From Proteles cristata cristata (Eukaryota > Chordata > Mammalia > Carnivora > Hyaenidae), in the NCBI GenBank assembly GCA_017311185.1, contig JAESUZ010003490.1, positions 2,170,001 to 2,234,000 on the forward strand: 64,000 nt of DNA, written 5' to 3'. Of the stretch, positions 36,694 to 48,249 are shown one piece after another (positions within the stretch are counted from its first letter, which is position 1; each line of letters starts with the position of its first letter). Both the position numbers and the translations under genes were made by a program. Under the pieces are notes generated by a model. That model made no database searches. It was not told the DNA's origin and saw nothing but the letters and a program-made list of their open reading frames with translations.

Positions 36694-36925
36694 AGGGTGA
36701 CTGGGTGGCTCAGTCGGTTAAGCATCTGACTTCAACTCAGGTCATGATCTCACCGCTCGTGAGTTCAAGTCCCATGTTGGGCTCTGTGTTGACAGCTCAG
36801 AGCCTGGAGCCTGCTTTGGATTCTGTGTCTCCCTCTCTCTCTGCCCCTGCCCCACTTGTGCGCTCAGTCGCTCTCTCTCTTTCTCTCTCTCTCTCTCTCA
36901 AAAATAAACACTAAGAAAAAAATTT
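36694..36925 (+). mobile_element. CAN-SINE, sense strand, second of a tandem pair
   Basis: The copy begins GGGTGACTGGGTGGCTCAG and ends with CT-rich sequence and AAAAATAAACA. AAATGGAGAAATTA follows at 36939-36952, a near match to the sequence before the first SINE, so one duplication appears to flank both. Confidence 0.93.
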
Positions 36926-37429
36926 TCAAAAACCCTATAAATGGAGAAATTAAAGCAGAGCCTCTGGCAAAGCCCCCCCATAGGCTGGAGGGCCCCCAGC
37001 CTCACGGCTGCATTTGGGCACCTGCTGGAGGCAGAGGTTTCTTGTCACTTTGAAATGCCCTTGCAGGTTCCCAGAAATAAAAACAGCAGCTGCTCCTGCC
37101 ACCATCAGCTTTTTCCCTAAATAGTGCAGCCTGTGAAGGGCCTTTTGCACACCTTGCTGACAAAAGCCAGGAGACGGGGCCCTACCTGGGCGGGGGGAGG
37201 GGGGGAGGCAGGGAGAAAATTGGTGTTGGGGCGCCTAGAGTCTGCCAGGCTGGGGAGTGGCAGCCTCTTTCTTTATCTCTGCTCCCCAGGCTTTGTGACG
37301 TCAGCACAGATGTGAACTGGCTTTGTCACCTTCAGAGAACTCACCTGGGCTCCCGTGGCGGAGAGTAAGGTGCGCCCCAACCAGCCAGATCGGGCATCTG
37401 CGCTGCCAGGATCAGCTGCTTTAATTTAT

Positions 37430-37560
37430 TCACTCACTGCAGCTCTTGGGGTGGGAGGCACTACTGTTACACTGTTTTACGGATGAGAAGATTGAGGCAC
37501 AGAGAAATCAGGCAGCTGGGAACAGAGCTGAGATTTAGAGTCAGGAGCCTTGGCCTCGAA
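37430..37560 (-). repeat. MIR, antisense
   Basis: TGTTTTACGGATGAGAAGAT, TGAGGCACAGAGAAATCAGG and GAGCTGAGATTTAGAG match antisense MIR. Confidence 0.7.
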
Positions 37561-37999
37561 GCTAAACTGGGGGAAAGGATAGACCCCCCCTCCGGCCCAG
37601 GTGGGTGGGAGGCTGTAGTCACCAGGGTGCGTGCCCCCGACGGTGCTAGGGACCAGCTCGGCTCCACTCCGTGCCCAGACCCTGAGCCCCTGTGAGGGAG
37701 AGCCACATCCTCCTGAATGCATCTCTGTGCCCACACTGGCTCCTGCCCGCTACATCGGAGGTGCTAATAGTATTGGTTTATAACCTCCTTCACTTTGTCA
37801 TCACTGAGTTTAATAAAACAGGGGAAACGGTGACTGAAATTAATCCTGGAATGAGGACGGGGATGGCCTTGTAGAAGGAATGGCCATGCGGACAGGGCCT
37901 GGAAGGCTGGATACAGGATAGTAGGGAAGGACCATGAGGACAGGACCTGGGTAGCCAGTGGCCCAGGGGTGAGGATGGGTCTGGAAGAGGGGCACCTAG

Positions 38000-38100
38000 G
38001 GTTGAGTCATAGCTGTGTCATTATCTGGCTTTGTGACCTTGGGCAAAATCCACTCCTCAGAGCCTCGGTTTCCTTCTCGACTGTATCTTGGAGGTTGAGG
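38000..38100 (+). repeat. MIR, sense
   Basis: TATCTGGCTTTGTGACCTTG, GGCAAAATCCACTCCTCAGA and GCCTCGGTTTCC match MIR. Confidence 0.75.
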
Positions 38101-40659
38101 AGGCCAATTTGGGGGAACTGAGGAGGTGATGGGTGAGGGTAGTGAGGACAGCGGGTGTGCCCTGCACTGTGCTTTGTGTGTGTTATGTGTTCGTGTCACT
38201 CTGTGTGTGCTATATATTAGGTGATGTGTGTACGCGCACACACAGGGATGTCATGGCGGTGCTTAGCATATAAAGAGCGCTCAGTGAGTAATGTGTTACT
38301 TCTTCCCTTCAGTAATCCTGCTTCCTGACCGGGGACTTAGAGTCCAGATCGCATGTCCTGTGGGCCTGTCAGGGCTTCTCACAGATGGGCCTGGGTCCTT
38401 TATAGCAAGCGCATGTCCTTCGTAAGGTGGATGTGTCTGCCGACGGCCTTTACCTGTCAAAGCTGGCACTTGCATGTGGTTTGCACCGTAGACCCTTTTG
38501 TGGGGGTCTTTTGCAGGAGGACCCTTTTGCAATAGAGCAACCCAAGTTATCCTGTACTAGTGGGTTCCCCAGTACTAGGCCACAGACTGGGCCCCGTCTA
38601 CAAGGACAGCACCTGATGGAGATGCCCGGAAGGGGGGAAGCGAGGGCACGGAACATGGAGCTCTCTTCTGCCCGCTTGCTGCTGCCGGCAGGGCCCAGCT
38701 CGAGGCGTCCCTGAGTCCCAGAGGCTGGAGGGCTGGCGCTGGCTTGGCGCTGGCTGGGGGGAGGCAGGCAGGATGGTGAGGCGCTGGAGTCCCAGGCCGG
38801 GTCTTCCCAGTGCAGCCGCCAGGATCTCTGGGTGGGACTGCTGCCCTTCCCACAATGGGGTCTCGAGCCTTGTCCCCATCCAGCCACACACTCATGCCGG
38901 TCGTGACTCCATCCTGCCTCCAGCCACAGTCAAGTATGGCAACTGGATGGAATGGGAACCCTGGAGCAGTCATTAGAACCCGGACAAGGCAGCCTGACTC
39001 TCTGAAGTCACTCAGAGGGAGGTGCCCAGTGGGTCCATCTTTAGTGTGAGCTCCACACTGAGGAGGACCTTAGCCCTGCCTCCCCCCCGCCCCCCAGGCC
39101 CTCCCTCCCTCACCGGGCGCCTCCTGTGCTTGTCACTTGCCCCTTGCTACTCCGTCAGCCTCCTTCCGCAACTCATTCGGCAGCTGCCTGGAGCAGGGCC
39201 GGCTTCCTGGCTCTGCAGCCCGAGCAGCTACGAGGCCCTGTGTCTGGAAGGGCGTCGCCGCTTTCCTGATCTGCTGCCAACACCGACTCCTGTGGTGAAA
39301 CAGAGGGCACAGTCTCTAGCACATTCCATCTTGAGGCGAACTCTTGGTACGGTGCAGAGGGCAGGACGGTAGAGGTTCCGTTCTTCCCCAACTCTCTCAC
39401 CTTGTGTTTGTCTTCCTTATTCTGTAGTTTCCTTGAGAGAAGTCTCCCCCCACCCTGAGTCTTGGTTATGAACCTACAAGAGCCCCATGAAGGGTCCTGC
39501 CCCCTAGACTCTGCAGAAAGGCTTCTGACTGGCAGGTCAGGGGAGAACAGAGGGCAGGATGGAGAAGACCTGGCTGCGGACAGCAGAGGCCTGCGCAGAA
39601 CCGTGTGTGGTTTCTGGGGGTACAGCTCAGCCCTCCAGCCTTACCAGAGAGAACTGGGCTCCAGGCAGGACCCCAGATCTTTACCCTGGAGCGGCATCTC
39701 CCTTCCCGCGCCTCCCTGGAACACTCCTGTCAGCCAGAGGAGGTGGTTAGCTCGGGGCTTCAGGGAAGCAGGGAGTGCTGGGCTGGAGTCCTCTGGAACC
39801 TGACTGGAGAGGTGTGGCTTGAGTCAGAGGAGAAGCTGATCTTGGGGCGAGACCAGGTCAGGGTCCTTCCAGAAGCTCCACAGAAGGCTGTAACCCACGC
39901 GGAAGCTCCCAGGCACCCTCCACCCGCTCCCCTGCCAAGCACTCCTCTGCCTGGAGGGCCTGCCCTTCCTTCCCCTCCGTTCCACCAGCCACATAGTCAG
40001 CGCGGGTTGGCCTCTCTGGACAGTGGTGAATGTTCCCCTCTGACACGGGCCCCTCTCGCCCTGGAGGAGTACATCATTTCTGACGTGACCAGTTTGGGAT
40101 GAGAAGTGGAGCGGCGAACAGTAACCTCCAGGCCACACAGGGTGGCCTTGTCCTGGCTGGCAAGTCAAGGCCACAGCCACAGGGCTTGGGTTTCCCCAGA
40201 CCGAGGTCCCACTGGTTTCCCTCCCGGCCCCAGGGCCCTGTGCTGACTGGCACTGTTTATGGAGAAACCAGGGGAGAAAACAAAAACCTTTTCACTTCCC
40301 AGACCTTGGCATCGTCCTCAGACTGCCAGCCACTTCCGAAAGGTGCCCGACAAGGAGCTTGCCTCAGCAAAGGGCTATGGGCCAGTTGGGTGAGGGCGGC
40401 CACTCAGAGTAGCCACAGGGAAGCTGTCCACACAGAAGCCCCAGCACCTTCTCCGAAAGCCGATGCTAAGTGGTCCCCCTCACCCCCAGGAGAAGGTGTG
40501 GCATCGGACCATCTCTCTGGGCACGGGCCATGGCATCAGGCGGACTGGCCTCCAACCCAGCCTTACCACACGTGGTCTGGGTCTGCAGCCACAGGTGAGG
40601 TGTCTAATGTCCCTGGACCTAAGCCTCCTGTTCTGTAAGATGCATTTGTACCTATAAAG

Positions 40660-40935
40660 GACATCATGGGGTCCTGTATTTAAGGCATATTAGATAGAAG
40701 CATCACGTCCGTGTGTCACGGTCCTGAGGTGGGTAACTGTACCGTGGTTATGTAAGAACACATCTTTGTGTGTAAGAAATGCATATCATCACTTAACGCA
40801 CCTGACTCTCAGAAGGTTCAGGAAGAAACATACACAGACCCAGCTGTGGATGGAGACATACATACAACTGCCCTTTGTACCATCTTCACACCTCTTCTGC
40901 AAGTGTGAAATTATTTCTACATAAAGAGTTAGAAG
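40660..40935 (+). repeat. Possible L1M-like 3' end or other old repeat
   Basis: GTACCGTGGTTATGTAAGAA, then TGTACCATCTTCACACC and GTGTGAAATTATTTCTACAT with a closing ATAAAGAGTT follow the order of a common old mammalian repeat 3' end. Family assignment is uncertain. Confidence 0.45.
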
Positions 40936-41869
40936 CAGACCTCCTTGCCGTGTTGGGCCCTGGTGAGCAGGGGCCCCTCATCTCGCAAGCGGTCAGCACA
41001 GAGTGTCAGAAACCATACGTGCAAGCCACGTCTGGCCTCTGATTCATCCTCCCCAGAGGAACATGCCACTGCCCTGACTGTCCTGTCGTTAAAGTGGGTT
41101 CAGCTAGACCATTCTTCTCATCCTGTAACTGTGTAGGCCCCGCCCACCCCTCCAAGGCCAGTTTGCCAAGCAAAGCAGCCTATTGAAACCTGAAAACTTA
41201 AGGCAACCCCCACCTACCTTTGGAGGGTTTGGCATGTCCTTGGCATCCGGCCCCTGGCGCGGGGTTGCCTTGTGGCTTTCCCAGCCGTGAAACTGGAAAA
41301 TGGACGCCACGTCTTGCTGTGTGAGCCGTTGGTCACATCTGTGTGGCCAGAGGAGCCTCTGAGGCTCCTACGAGCACAAATTCCAGAAGGACTCCCTGCA
41401 AAGTCTCTTGCCCGTCCAACTACACTGCCTTTTCCAGTTGTCGTTTGGAGCCGTAGCCGTTGTGAGAAACTGCCGCAGTGGGGTCTGAGCCGTTGATTGA
41501 GATTCAGGGACCAAGGCTTGGAGATAGATGTTCCTTCCACGGAATCTGCCCCCACCCAGCTACCCTAGAGAAAGCACTTCCCATAAGTGGGGTTCTCTCG
41601 GGGACGGAGACGAAATGCTTGGGGCAAGAGGCCTGGTCAGTTAGAGGACCGATGCTTCTGTTGACCGTGGGAAGTCAGGCACGCCTCCCAGGGCTGCCCC
41701 TGCGGGAGGCTCCCATGCCTGCCCTGCGGCCCACGGTGGAAGCTGACCGCACTGCCTACCGGCCCCAGGACCCACGGCTGGGGAGAGGGCCTCCCACTGT
41801 CCTGTCTGCTCACGGCTCTTCATGGATCTCGTGTGGTAGTCGGTCTCTGAAGAGAGCCCTGGTTGTCTT

Positions 41870-42350
41870 CACTCCCTCCGTGCACACCACGTGTGGCCCT
41901 TCCCGCACAAGTTGAGGCCTACTGTGTGTCACCAGGAACTTGATGGCTGGAAGTGGTGGTGTGACTCTCAGGCCTGGATTATAAGAAGCCTTGCAGACTC
42001 TGCCTTGGTCTCTTGGGATTCTCATGCTAGGACAGTCCCTCTCTGGGACTCAGCCACCACGCTGTGAGAAGCTGGAGTGCCGCGGAGAAGCTGGAAGTGG
42101 GCGCCTCCCTGTGGACGGCCCCAGCCGAACCTAGACATCGCCTGCGTGCTGTGCGAGTGAAGAAGCCGCCTGGGACCTCCAGCTGAGTTCGGCCACCATC
42201 TGCCTCCAGCTACACGAGAGACTACACGCAAGAGCCCCGCTGGGCCCAGTCTGCTCACAGAAGCACGAGAGAGCACAACCCATTGTAACTCAGTTGTTAC
42301 TCAAGGCCACTAAGTTTGGAAGTCGTTTGGGACGCAGCAGTAGACACCAG
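41870..42350 (+). mobile_element. MaLR (MLT1-like) LTR, sense
   Basis: GAGGCCTACTGTGTGTCACC, CCTCCAGCTGAG and the end AAGGCCACTAAGTTTGG with GGACGCAGCAGTAGA follow the order of an MLT1 LTR. It is diverged and its 5' edge is approximate. Confidence 0.7.
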
Positions 42351-42639
42351 GGATGTTGTGTGTGACCAGACCTGAGCATGTGACAGGAGCTGGGGGCATG
42401 GGCTGCCTTTCCCCCTTTGGGTTCTGACGCAGCTCAGAGTTATTCATGCCCCGTTCGCTAGCTGGCGTGGGGCCCAGTGGAAGGATGGTGGCGGGTGACC
42501 CAAATGTGGTCTAAATCCAGAGGCTTCAGAGGCGGGCAGGCCCAGAAATGACTGGCGGGGGGCGGGGGGAAGGTTGACATATGAGTACTTGCCTTAATGC
42601 TAGGAGAACAAGACAGTCCGAACCTGTTCTTTTCCACAG

Positions 42640-42880
42640 AACAACAGCTCTTGAGGTAGAGGCTTGCCTTATTTATGTCTGCACCCCCCAGCCTAGCGCT
42701 CGTCAGGCACACCGAGTCCCTCCCCATTGTTGAATTAAGGAGACTGGGTTTCCACGACCCTAACAAGCGTGTGAGTCAGCACGCGCTCTGAACAGGACAT
42801 CACAAGGGGCCAGGGAAGTAGGGGCAGACCCTGGATCCCTGCCCCCTGAGAACTCACAGTCTGATGAGGGAGGGAGGCTT
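42640..42880 (+). repeat. L2/L3-like fragments
   Basis: CTCTTGAGGTAGAGGCTTGC with AGCGCTCGTCAGGCAC resembles an L2/L3 3' end. CTGAGAACTCACAGTCTGAT resembles an L2 internal block. Confidence 0.4.
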
Positions 42881-43299
42881 CTGCCAGTCTGATGGGGGAA
42901 GGATGTAGTTTTTGTCCTCAGCAAGCCCCTGACCCACACTGCAAGGACTCAGAACGCAGGCAGAGAATAGCTCTCCCTCTCTCCTCTTGTGCATGTTTTC
43001 AGAGGAGCTGGGGGCTGGGTGGGCAGGCCTCCTGGGCCGGAGAGATCTTTCGAGAAGCCTTCAGACCAGGCCAGGCTCCCTGGTGCGGCTGCTACCTCTC
43101 CCTGTCACTCAAGTGCCCAGGACGTGCCGGGATCCCCCAGAGAGTGCGTGTGCCAGGGCCCGTGGCCTCGGGGAGCACTCACAGCTGACCCAGCGGGCGG
43201 CTGACAGAACGCACACAGTCAGTGCTGCCCGAAACAGCACCAGCGAGACAGAGCGGGGTTCAGCAGGGCCGCCAGCCTATTCAGTGAGAGGGAGAGTAG

Positions 43300-43770
43300 G
43301 TGGGTTTGTTTAAAATACTCCCATTACAGTCAGTTAACCTTTATGTTCCCTAAATGAAAACTGTATAAACCTGAAATTTTCGTTGATCAGGTTGCCTAGG
43401 AACAGGCAGCAGGTTTTCATAAGACAATGCAGTAGATTGTCACCGATAGGGCCATTAGGAAGTGAGCTGGTTAGCGGTATTATTCCGGATTCTGGGGCTG
43501 GCGTCGTAATTATCTGTCCGCCTCTGCAGAGCGCACCCATCTTCCTGGGCGCGGGCGGGCTCTTGCAAATGAGCTTTCTCAGCCTGCTTCAGAGTCCCGG
43601 GGATGGAGTGGAGGAGCAAATTGTCACCCTGGGCTTATGAGAGAAATCTGAAAGCCCCAGTTCTGATGAATATATTTCTTTTTAATCACCTCTCTGTACC
43701 ACTACTGGCAACAGTAATACTCAAAGCAGAGAACTTGGCAAATAAACGGCAGTAACAAAACGCACTACAG
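43300..43770. other. Candidate conserved non-coding element
   Basis: Repeat-free sequence with CAGTTAACCTTTATG, GTCACCGATAGGGCCATTAG and CGTCGTAATTATCTG. CpG sites persist despite moderate AT content. Confidence 0.3.
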
Positions 43771-43830
43771 AAGTGGAAGAACAAAGTCGCTCTATAAGGC
43801 AACTTTCGTATAGGTCTGGTTTTTGTTTTT

Positions 43831-44042
43831 TAATGTTTTTTTATTTATTTTTGAGAGAGAGAGACAGACAACTTGAGCAGAGGAGGGTCAGAGAAAGAGG
43901 GAGACACAGAATCTGAAACAGGCTCCAGGCTCTGAACTAGCTGTCCGCACAGAGCCTGACCCGGGGCTCGAACCCACAAATCACAAGATCATGACCTGAG
44001 CCGAAGTCGGACGCTTAACTGACTGAGCCACCCAGGCGCCCC
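43831..44042 (-). mobile_element. CAN-SINE, antisense
   Basis: The copy runs from a TTTTATTTATTTTTGAGAG head to GCCACCCAGGCGCCCC. Weak flanking similarity (GTATAGGTCT before, GTATATGTCT after) suggests a diverged target-site duplication. Confidence 0.93.
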
Positions 44043-44189
44043 AGTATATGTCTTTTTAATATTTTCCCCCTGTAAGATATGCATATACACGTGTTTGTCT
44101 TCTACAACGTCACTGTAACTTGCTTCCCACTCCTCCCCCTGCATTTAGGGTGACCAGCCATCCTGATTTGCCCAGGCCTGAGTGTTTCC

Positions 44190-44800
44190 CAGTACTATTG
44201 CATGTTATTATCAGTGTACTTTAATGTGGATCCATAGCTTTCAGTCAGCTTGGATGAACCAAAATTGGCTAATTCCTTTTTCTTGGACATTTAGGGTATT
44301 TCCTTTAGGGGAAAAAAAATTAAAATCAGTGCTTGTCACCATAGTAGCCTTATCCATATAAGGATAAACTCCTGCAAGTAGGATTATTCGGCCAAAGAAT
44401 GCATACTTGTATGGCTTTTGATGTTTTGTTGCCCTCCAAAAAATATGCGCTAATTCCTACCCCTCCTCCCCATACTCTCCAGGGCTCTGACATCAAGAAA
44501 TCCTGTCATCATGGCCAGTCTGATAGGGGAAGAAGTGTCTTCTTTAAGGGTGTCACTTGTGACTTACGATACAAAAGATAGGTCTAATTACTAGTCATTT
44601 GTGAATTGCTTGTTCATATCCTTCACCCGTTTCCATTTCGGGACACTCATCTCTTCTTAAGCTTCATATAAAGAGTTTTTATAGATTATCAGGCGTGAAT
44701 ATTGAGCTATTTTTGTCCATGTTTTTAAAGCATGTGGTTATCACTCTTGAAAGAGCGAGAGTGAGTAATACCTGTTATCTGGTGTCTCTGAAGATAGACC
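44190..44800 (+). mobile_element. Old L1-like fragment
   Basis: Blocks such as AGGATAAACTCCTGCAAGTAG, GGCCAAAGAATGCATAC, TTGCCCTCCAAAAA and GTGAATTGCTTGTTCATATC follow the order of a well-known L1 3' region. It is decayed and interrupted at the end by unrelated sequence before the SINE at 44859. Confidence 0.65.
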
Positions 44801-44858
44801 AGTAAATATTTTAGGTAATTAAAGCTTCCCCCAAGCCTTAAGCACTAAAATATTTTTT

Positions 44859-45057
44859 TAATGTTTATTTATTTTGAGAGAGAGAGAGAGAGAATGCAGA
44901 GGAGGGGCAGAGAGAGAGGAAGAGAGTGAATCCCAAGCAATCTCCACGCTGTCAGCACAGAGCCTGGCTTGAGGCTCAGTCTCACAAACCGGGAGATCAT
45001 GACCTGAGCCGAAATCAAGAGTCAGAAGTTTAACCAACTGACCCACCCAGGCACCCC
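44859..45057 (-). mobile_element. CAN-SINE, antisense, diverged
   Basis: The T-rich head, (GA)n linker and CCACCCAGGCACCCC end are present. Flanks TAAAATATTTTT and TGAAATATTTTT look like a duplicated target. Several internal substitutions and missing bases indicate an older copy. Confidence 0.9.
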
Positions 45058-45289
45058 AATGAAATATTTTTAATTGAAATATTTGGGATGAGAAGATTTG
45101 AGAGATATCCATAAATCCAAAATGGGTAGCTCGTATAGGTCCCTTTAAAACAAAGTATAAGGCACACAATTTAATGTCTTCATGTCTGAGATACCCTGGG
45201 AACGATAGTAATTTTCTGTGTGATAGTGAGACCCTCAGCAGCTGTTGAGCCACGTGGAGTTTGGGCTCCTCTACCATCTGGCCCCCTTT

Positions 45290-46320
45290 TAAATATGGTA
45301 CCTGATTTTTCTCTTTTCTCCCTCGCTATCAAACTGTCACGCTGATACTTTTTGCTCTATAAGCAGCCCTGCCCTATGACATCGCGTCTTCATCAGCATT
45401 GGGGCTAATTAATAGTTAACGATGTTTGTTAAGTTTGTCTGTAAACTAAGAGAAGTAAGCACAGAGCAGGGATCTGAAACGTGCTCTTACAAACAGTGCA
45501 GCCACAGCAGGCCGCAGTTTTACCTCTTTCCTGGAGTCTGTATTCTACATCATTAAGGTGGTTAAGTAAGTGACTTCTGGGTTGTGTGAGCAGAATAGGA
45601 TTAAGAAATTTTGGAGGCAGAAGGGAAACCGGAAAGATTAGCAACCACTTGAAGACGTAGCTGCAGAAGGAGAAACCGGTAATCCAGATGGACAGAGGCG
45701 GTGTTTAATGTTATTACTTCTCCTGGGAGCGTGCTGGGGCAGGCTTTATGGAGATGGTGGCATCGCTGACCTAGAAATTTTAAAACGCCAGCTCCTGGGC
45801 CTGCACCTGCCGGGATATGGCTCATGGCACATTACCCAAGCCTTCTGGTGTTCAGTTTTGTCAGTCTGTGAAATGGAGCTAAAATTAACTAGCCTATTTA
45901 ATAAAAGAATCAGATGGCCTGATGTGAAGAGTCACCAACTTAAGGAATTTGCAAAAAGGTGAAGGGCCAAACAGTCATGAGGGCCTATTACTACCGCTGA
46001 TGTTTTTCTTCACAGGTGCACCCAGCAGCCGTGGTCTGCACACGTCCCAGTCTGAGCACTCAGCCCAAGCACGTGTGTCTTCAGCCCACGTCCCTGCTAC
46101 CCCTCCAAACCCAATTTCATCCTTGTAGGTTTCTCCGAAGCAGGCTTTGCAACAAGTGGCATGTTTTCTTAAATATTTGTTTCGCAGGCCATTTACTCGG
46201 CATGGCTATTTTTACAGTGAATAAGGAGCAAGGCTAAAAATACCTTAGCTGGTAACCAGATCCGTTCTGCATTTGACATTTACGTGGAATTCATTTGCAT
46301 CTCATTTGTTCGCCTTTCTG
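45290..46320. other. AT-rich block before the linker exon, candidate regulatory region
   Basis: Unique sequence with GGGCTAATTAATAGTTAACG near 45400, AT-rich segments at 45860-45960, and a perfect ATTTGCAT octamer at 46293-46300 inside the last 35 bases before the 46328 exon. Only texture supports function. Confidence 0.35.
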
Positions 46321-46327
46321 TTAACAG

Positions 46328-46442
46328 GTAGAATGTAAGAAAGCTCAGCCTAAGGAAGTCATGTTCCCACCGGGGACTAGAGGCCGGGCCCGGGGACTGC
46401 CTTACACCATGGATGCGTTCATGCTTGGCATGGGAATGCTAG
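46328..46442 (+). CDS. MSI2: MSI2 internal exon, end of RRM2 and linker
   Basis: This 115-nt exon lies between a TTAACAG acceptor and a GTGAGT donor. It is read in phase 0 and encodes 38 residues, beginning [20 protein letters not shown] and continuing [18 protein letters not shown], with one extra base (G) carried into the next exon. [10 protein letters not shown] is the last beta strand and C-terminal edge of RRM2, with basic residues that contact RNA in this family. The following Arg/Gly/Pro-rich linker and [10 protein letters not shown] segment are typical of vertebrate Musashi. Its phase matches the exon ending at 28900, 17.4 kb upstream. GMGML rather than GIGML favours MSI2 over MSI1, from my recollection of the two proteins. 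The acceptor tract is short and only moderately pyrimidine-rich, and a perfect POU octamer lies 28 bases before the exon. Confidence 0.96.
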
Positions 46443-46479
46443 GTGAGTCGGGGTGGGACCCCGGGGACACAGCAGAGCC

Positions 46480-46610
46480 ACTGTGGACTATACACCCAGC
46501 TGGGTCACCTACCAGTTGGGCAAGCTGCCTGACCTCTCTGAACCTTGGTTTCCTGTCTGTAAATGAAGACAACAGACCCCTATGCAAGGCGTTTGTAACC
46601 ATTGAATGAA
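46480..46610 (+). repeat. MIR, sense, just after an MSI2 exon
   Basis: CCAGTTGGGCAAGCTGCCTG, ACCTCTCTGAACCTTGGTTT and CCTGTCTGTAAATGAAG match MIR. It starts about 40 bases after the 46442 splice donor. Confidence 0.75.
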
Positions 46611-46640
46611 TAGAGACAGATACATAGATAATAGGTGAAC

Positions 46641-46684
46641 AGGTAGGTAGGTAGGTAGGTAGGTAGGTAGGTAGGTAGGTAGGT

Positions 46685-46729
<45 letters not shown>
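46641..46729. repeat. Compound (GGTA)n(GATA)n microsatellite
   Basis: About 11 GGTA units (46641-46684) pass directly into about 11 GATA units (46685-46729). It lies about 200 bases after an MSI2 exon. Confidence 0.98.
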
Positions 46730-46730
<1 letters not shown>

Positions 46731-46899
46731 CATCTTGTTCCATGCCTGACTCATAAGAGCTGCTTGATATTATTTTATCTCCTTTCTGCTCCCCTTTCGA
46801 AAAGAGAAAAGCCACCCCGCGGCCTAACTCCTCCTTACTAACTGGGTGTTCTTAAAGACCTAAGGACTCCTGGCGCCTTCACCCGAGTGAGCTGAGGCT

Positions 46900-47560
46900 A
46901 CATTTTCTAAAACTTGGGAGAGGAGGGGGAGTGATGAGGATGGGCTATAATCCTGTTTAAATGATTAACATTTTTCTCTTGGGATATCAGAATTTGCATT
47001 TAAATGGATGTTTTAAATGGCCTGTTTTACTCTTTACTTGCCAAAAAAAAAAAAGATGAAAGACAAAATGTGTTTGTTCTGACAAAAAATGATCTCTCCT
47101 GGCTTTTAGAGAAATTAAGTTGCATATTATGCCCCTCCCTTAAAGGTATCTCTGTCCGTCCTGCGTAGATAATTGAAAATCTTGCCACTTAAATGGCATG
47201 AAAAATGGAGAAGGCAGTGGAGGAGCGTAATGGTGTGGGTCGCAACAATAATTAGAAATTTCAAGGCGAGAGAACGGTATTTTAGTGCAAGTTATTGTGT
47301 GTCGGGAAAATACTAATTAAATGGGATAAATGGTAGTTAATGGTAAAATTCCATTCAGACACATGATCTGTCTAGCTTTAATGGATTTTCATTTGGTTTG
47401 GCTAAGAGTCCTCCTATATTGTTTGATCGGCTCTTTGTGTGTTTTCAGATTTGCAGCCCTTTGAATCATTCCTGGCTCAATTTTAAATGTATAAAACTTT
47501 TCTTGGTGTTATAAATTCTAAAAAAGAATTGTATCTATTTTGTCTGAGGAAATACCAAGG
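46900..47560. other. Large AT-rich island, strongest candidate conserved element
   Basis: The block has a perfect ATTTGCAT octamer at 46992-46999, CAACAATAATTAGAAATTTC, GATAATTGAAAATC and several TAATTAAA/TTAATGG sites in 600 bases, with no transposon marks apart from a short A run near 47043. It begins about 460 bases after the 46442 donor. Confidence 0.4.
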
Positions 47561-47689
47561 GGAGGGAAAGTTATTTTGTGGAACTTTAAGAAGTGAAAAG
47601 AGATGCCGTGAGAATTACTGAAACCGGCTGGGATGTTACTTCTTCTCGAATGAATGTTTTTCGGTTTAACTGCATTTCAATGGAAGTTC

Positions 47690-48120
47690 CTGTTTACTTC
47701 TTTTAAAATTGGCCAAATGATTCTAAGGCTGATCTGGAAGAAGAAATACATGAGACTACATAAGGAAATGTTTTCAAAAGAGCAATGAAAAAAGACCACT
47801 GTGACCAAATAGCAGAACATAGCACAAAGCTACAATAATTAAATGGTGTAGGATATAGGGACGCGCCTGTTATAGAAAGTCAAAACACCTACCTAAACTA
47901 AATGTACTTCTGTGTAAGAGTATAATTATTATACAGAAATGACATTTAAAAATCAGTGGGAATTATCTCCTGCCTGGCTAGGAGATACTTGGCTAGCTCT
48001 TACTTCAAAAGCAGTTTTTATGTGGTCTTTACCTTATGTTTGTAGACCAAAAGAAGGTCCAAATGGATTCATAGTTTTAAATTTTAAAATCACATCGTAA
48101 AAGAGTTGCGACCTGCAGGT
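47690..48120 (+). mobile_element. L1 ORF2 relic
   Basis: GATCTGGAAGAAGAAATAC, then CACAAAGCTACAATAATTAA, and near the end ACCAAAAGAAGGTCCAAATG parallel the order of the end of L1 ORF2. Stops and gaps are frequent, so it is a dead copy. Confidence 0.7.
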
Positions 48121-48249
48121 TTGGGGAGTCTTGAATTTTAAAGGGTGAGTATAAAGGCCCTGGGGCATAAATTAGGATCAGATCTTCAGGAAGTGCCCTA
48201 TCTTTTCTGAGGCCAACTTGAAGAGAAGAACGAACTGTTTTGGTTTTTG

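Larger units (their letters stand above)
28901..46327 (+). other. MSI2: MSI2 intron, 17.4 kb, between the RRM2-end and linker exons
   Basis: The intron begins GTAAGT and ends AACAG. The phase-0 ends of both exons match. It carries hAT elements, nested and tandem SINEs, a MaLR LTR, an L1 fragment and AT-rich islands. The GC-rich stretch 37000-42000 has long open frames on both strands, but these lack any recognisable domain. Confidence 0.93.

Noticed and set aside
38450..42040. Several 110-180 residue frames on both strands
   Set aside because: They overlap each other in opposite strands in GC-rich sequence, and part falls in a MaLR LTR. Nothing matches a known protein.
46641..46729. Regularly spaced repeats that could suggest a CRISPR array
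   Set aside because: The units are four bases with no unique spacers; this is a microsatellite in a mammalian intron.
46402..46815. Tyr/Leu/Ser/Ile-repeat minus-strand frame
   Set aside because: It is the translation of the GGTA/GATA microsatellite.
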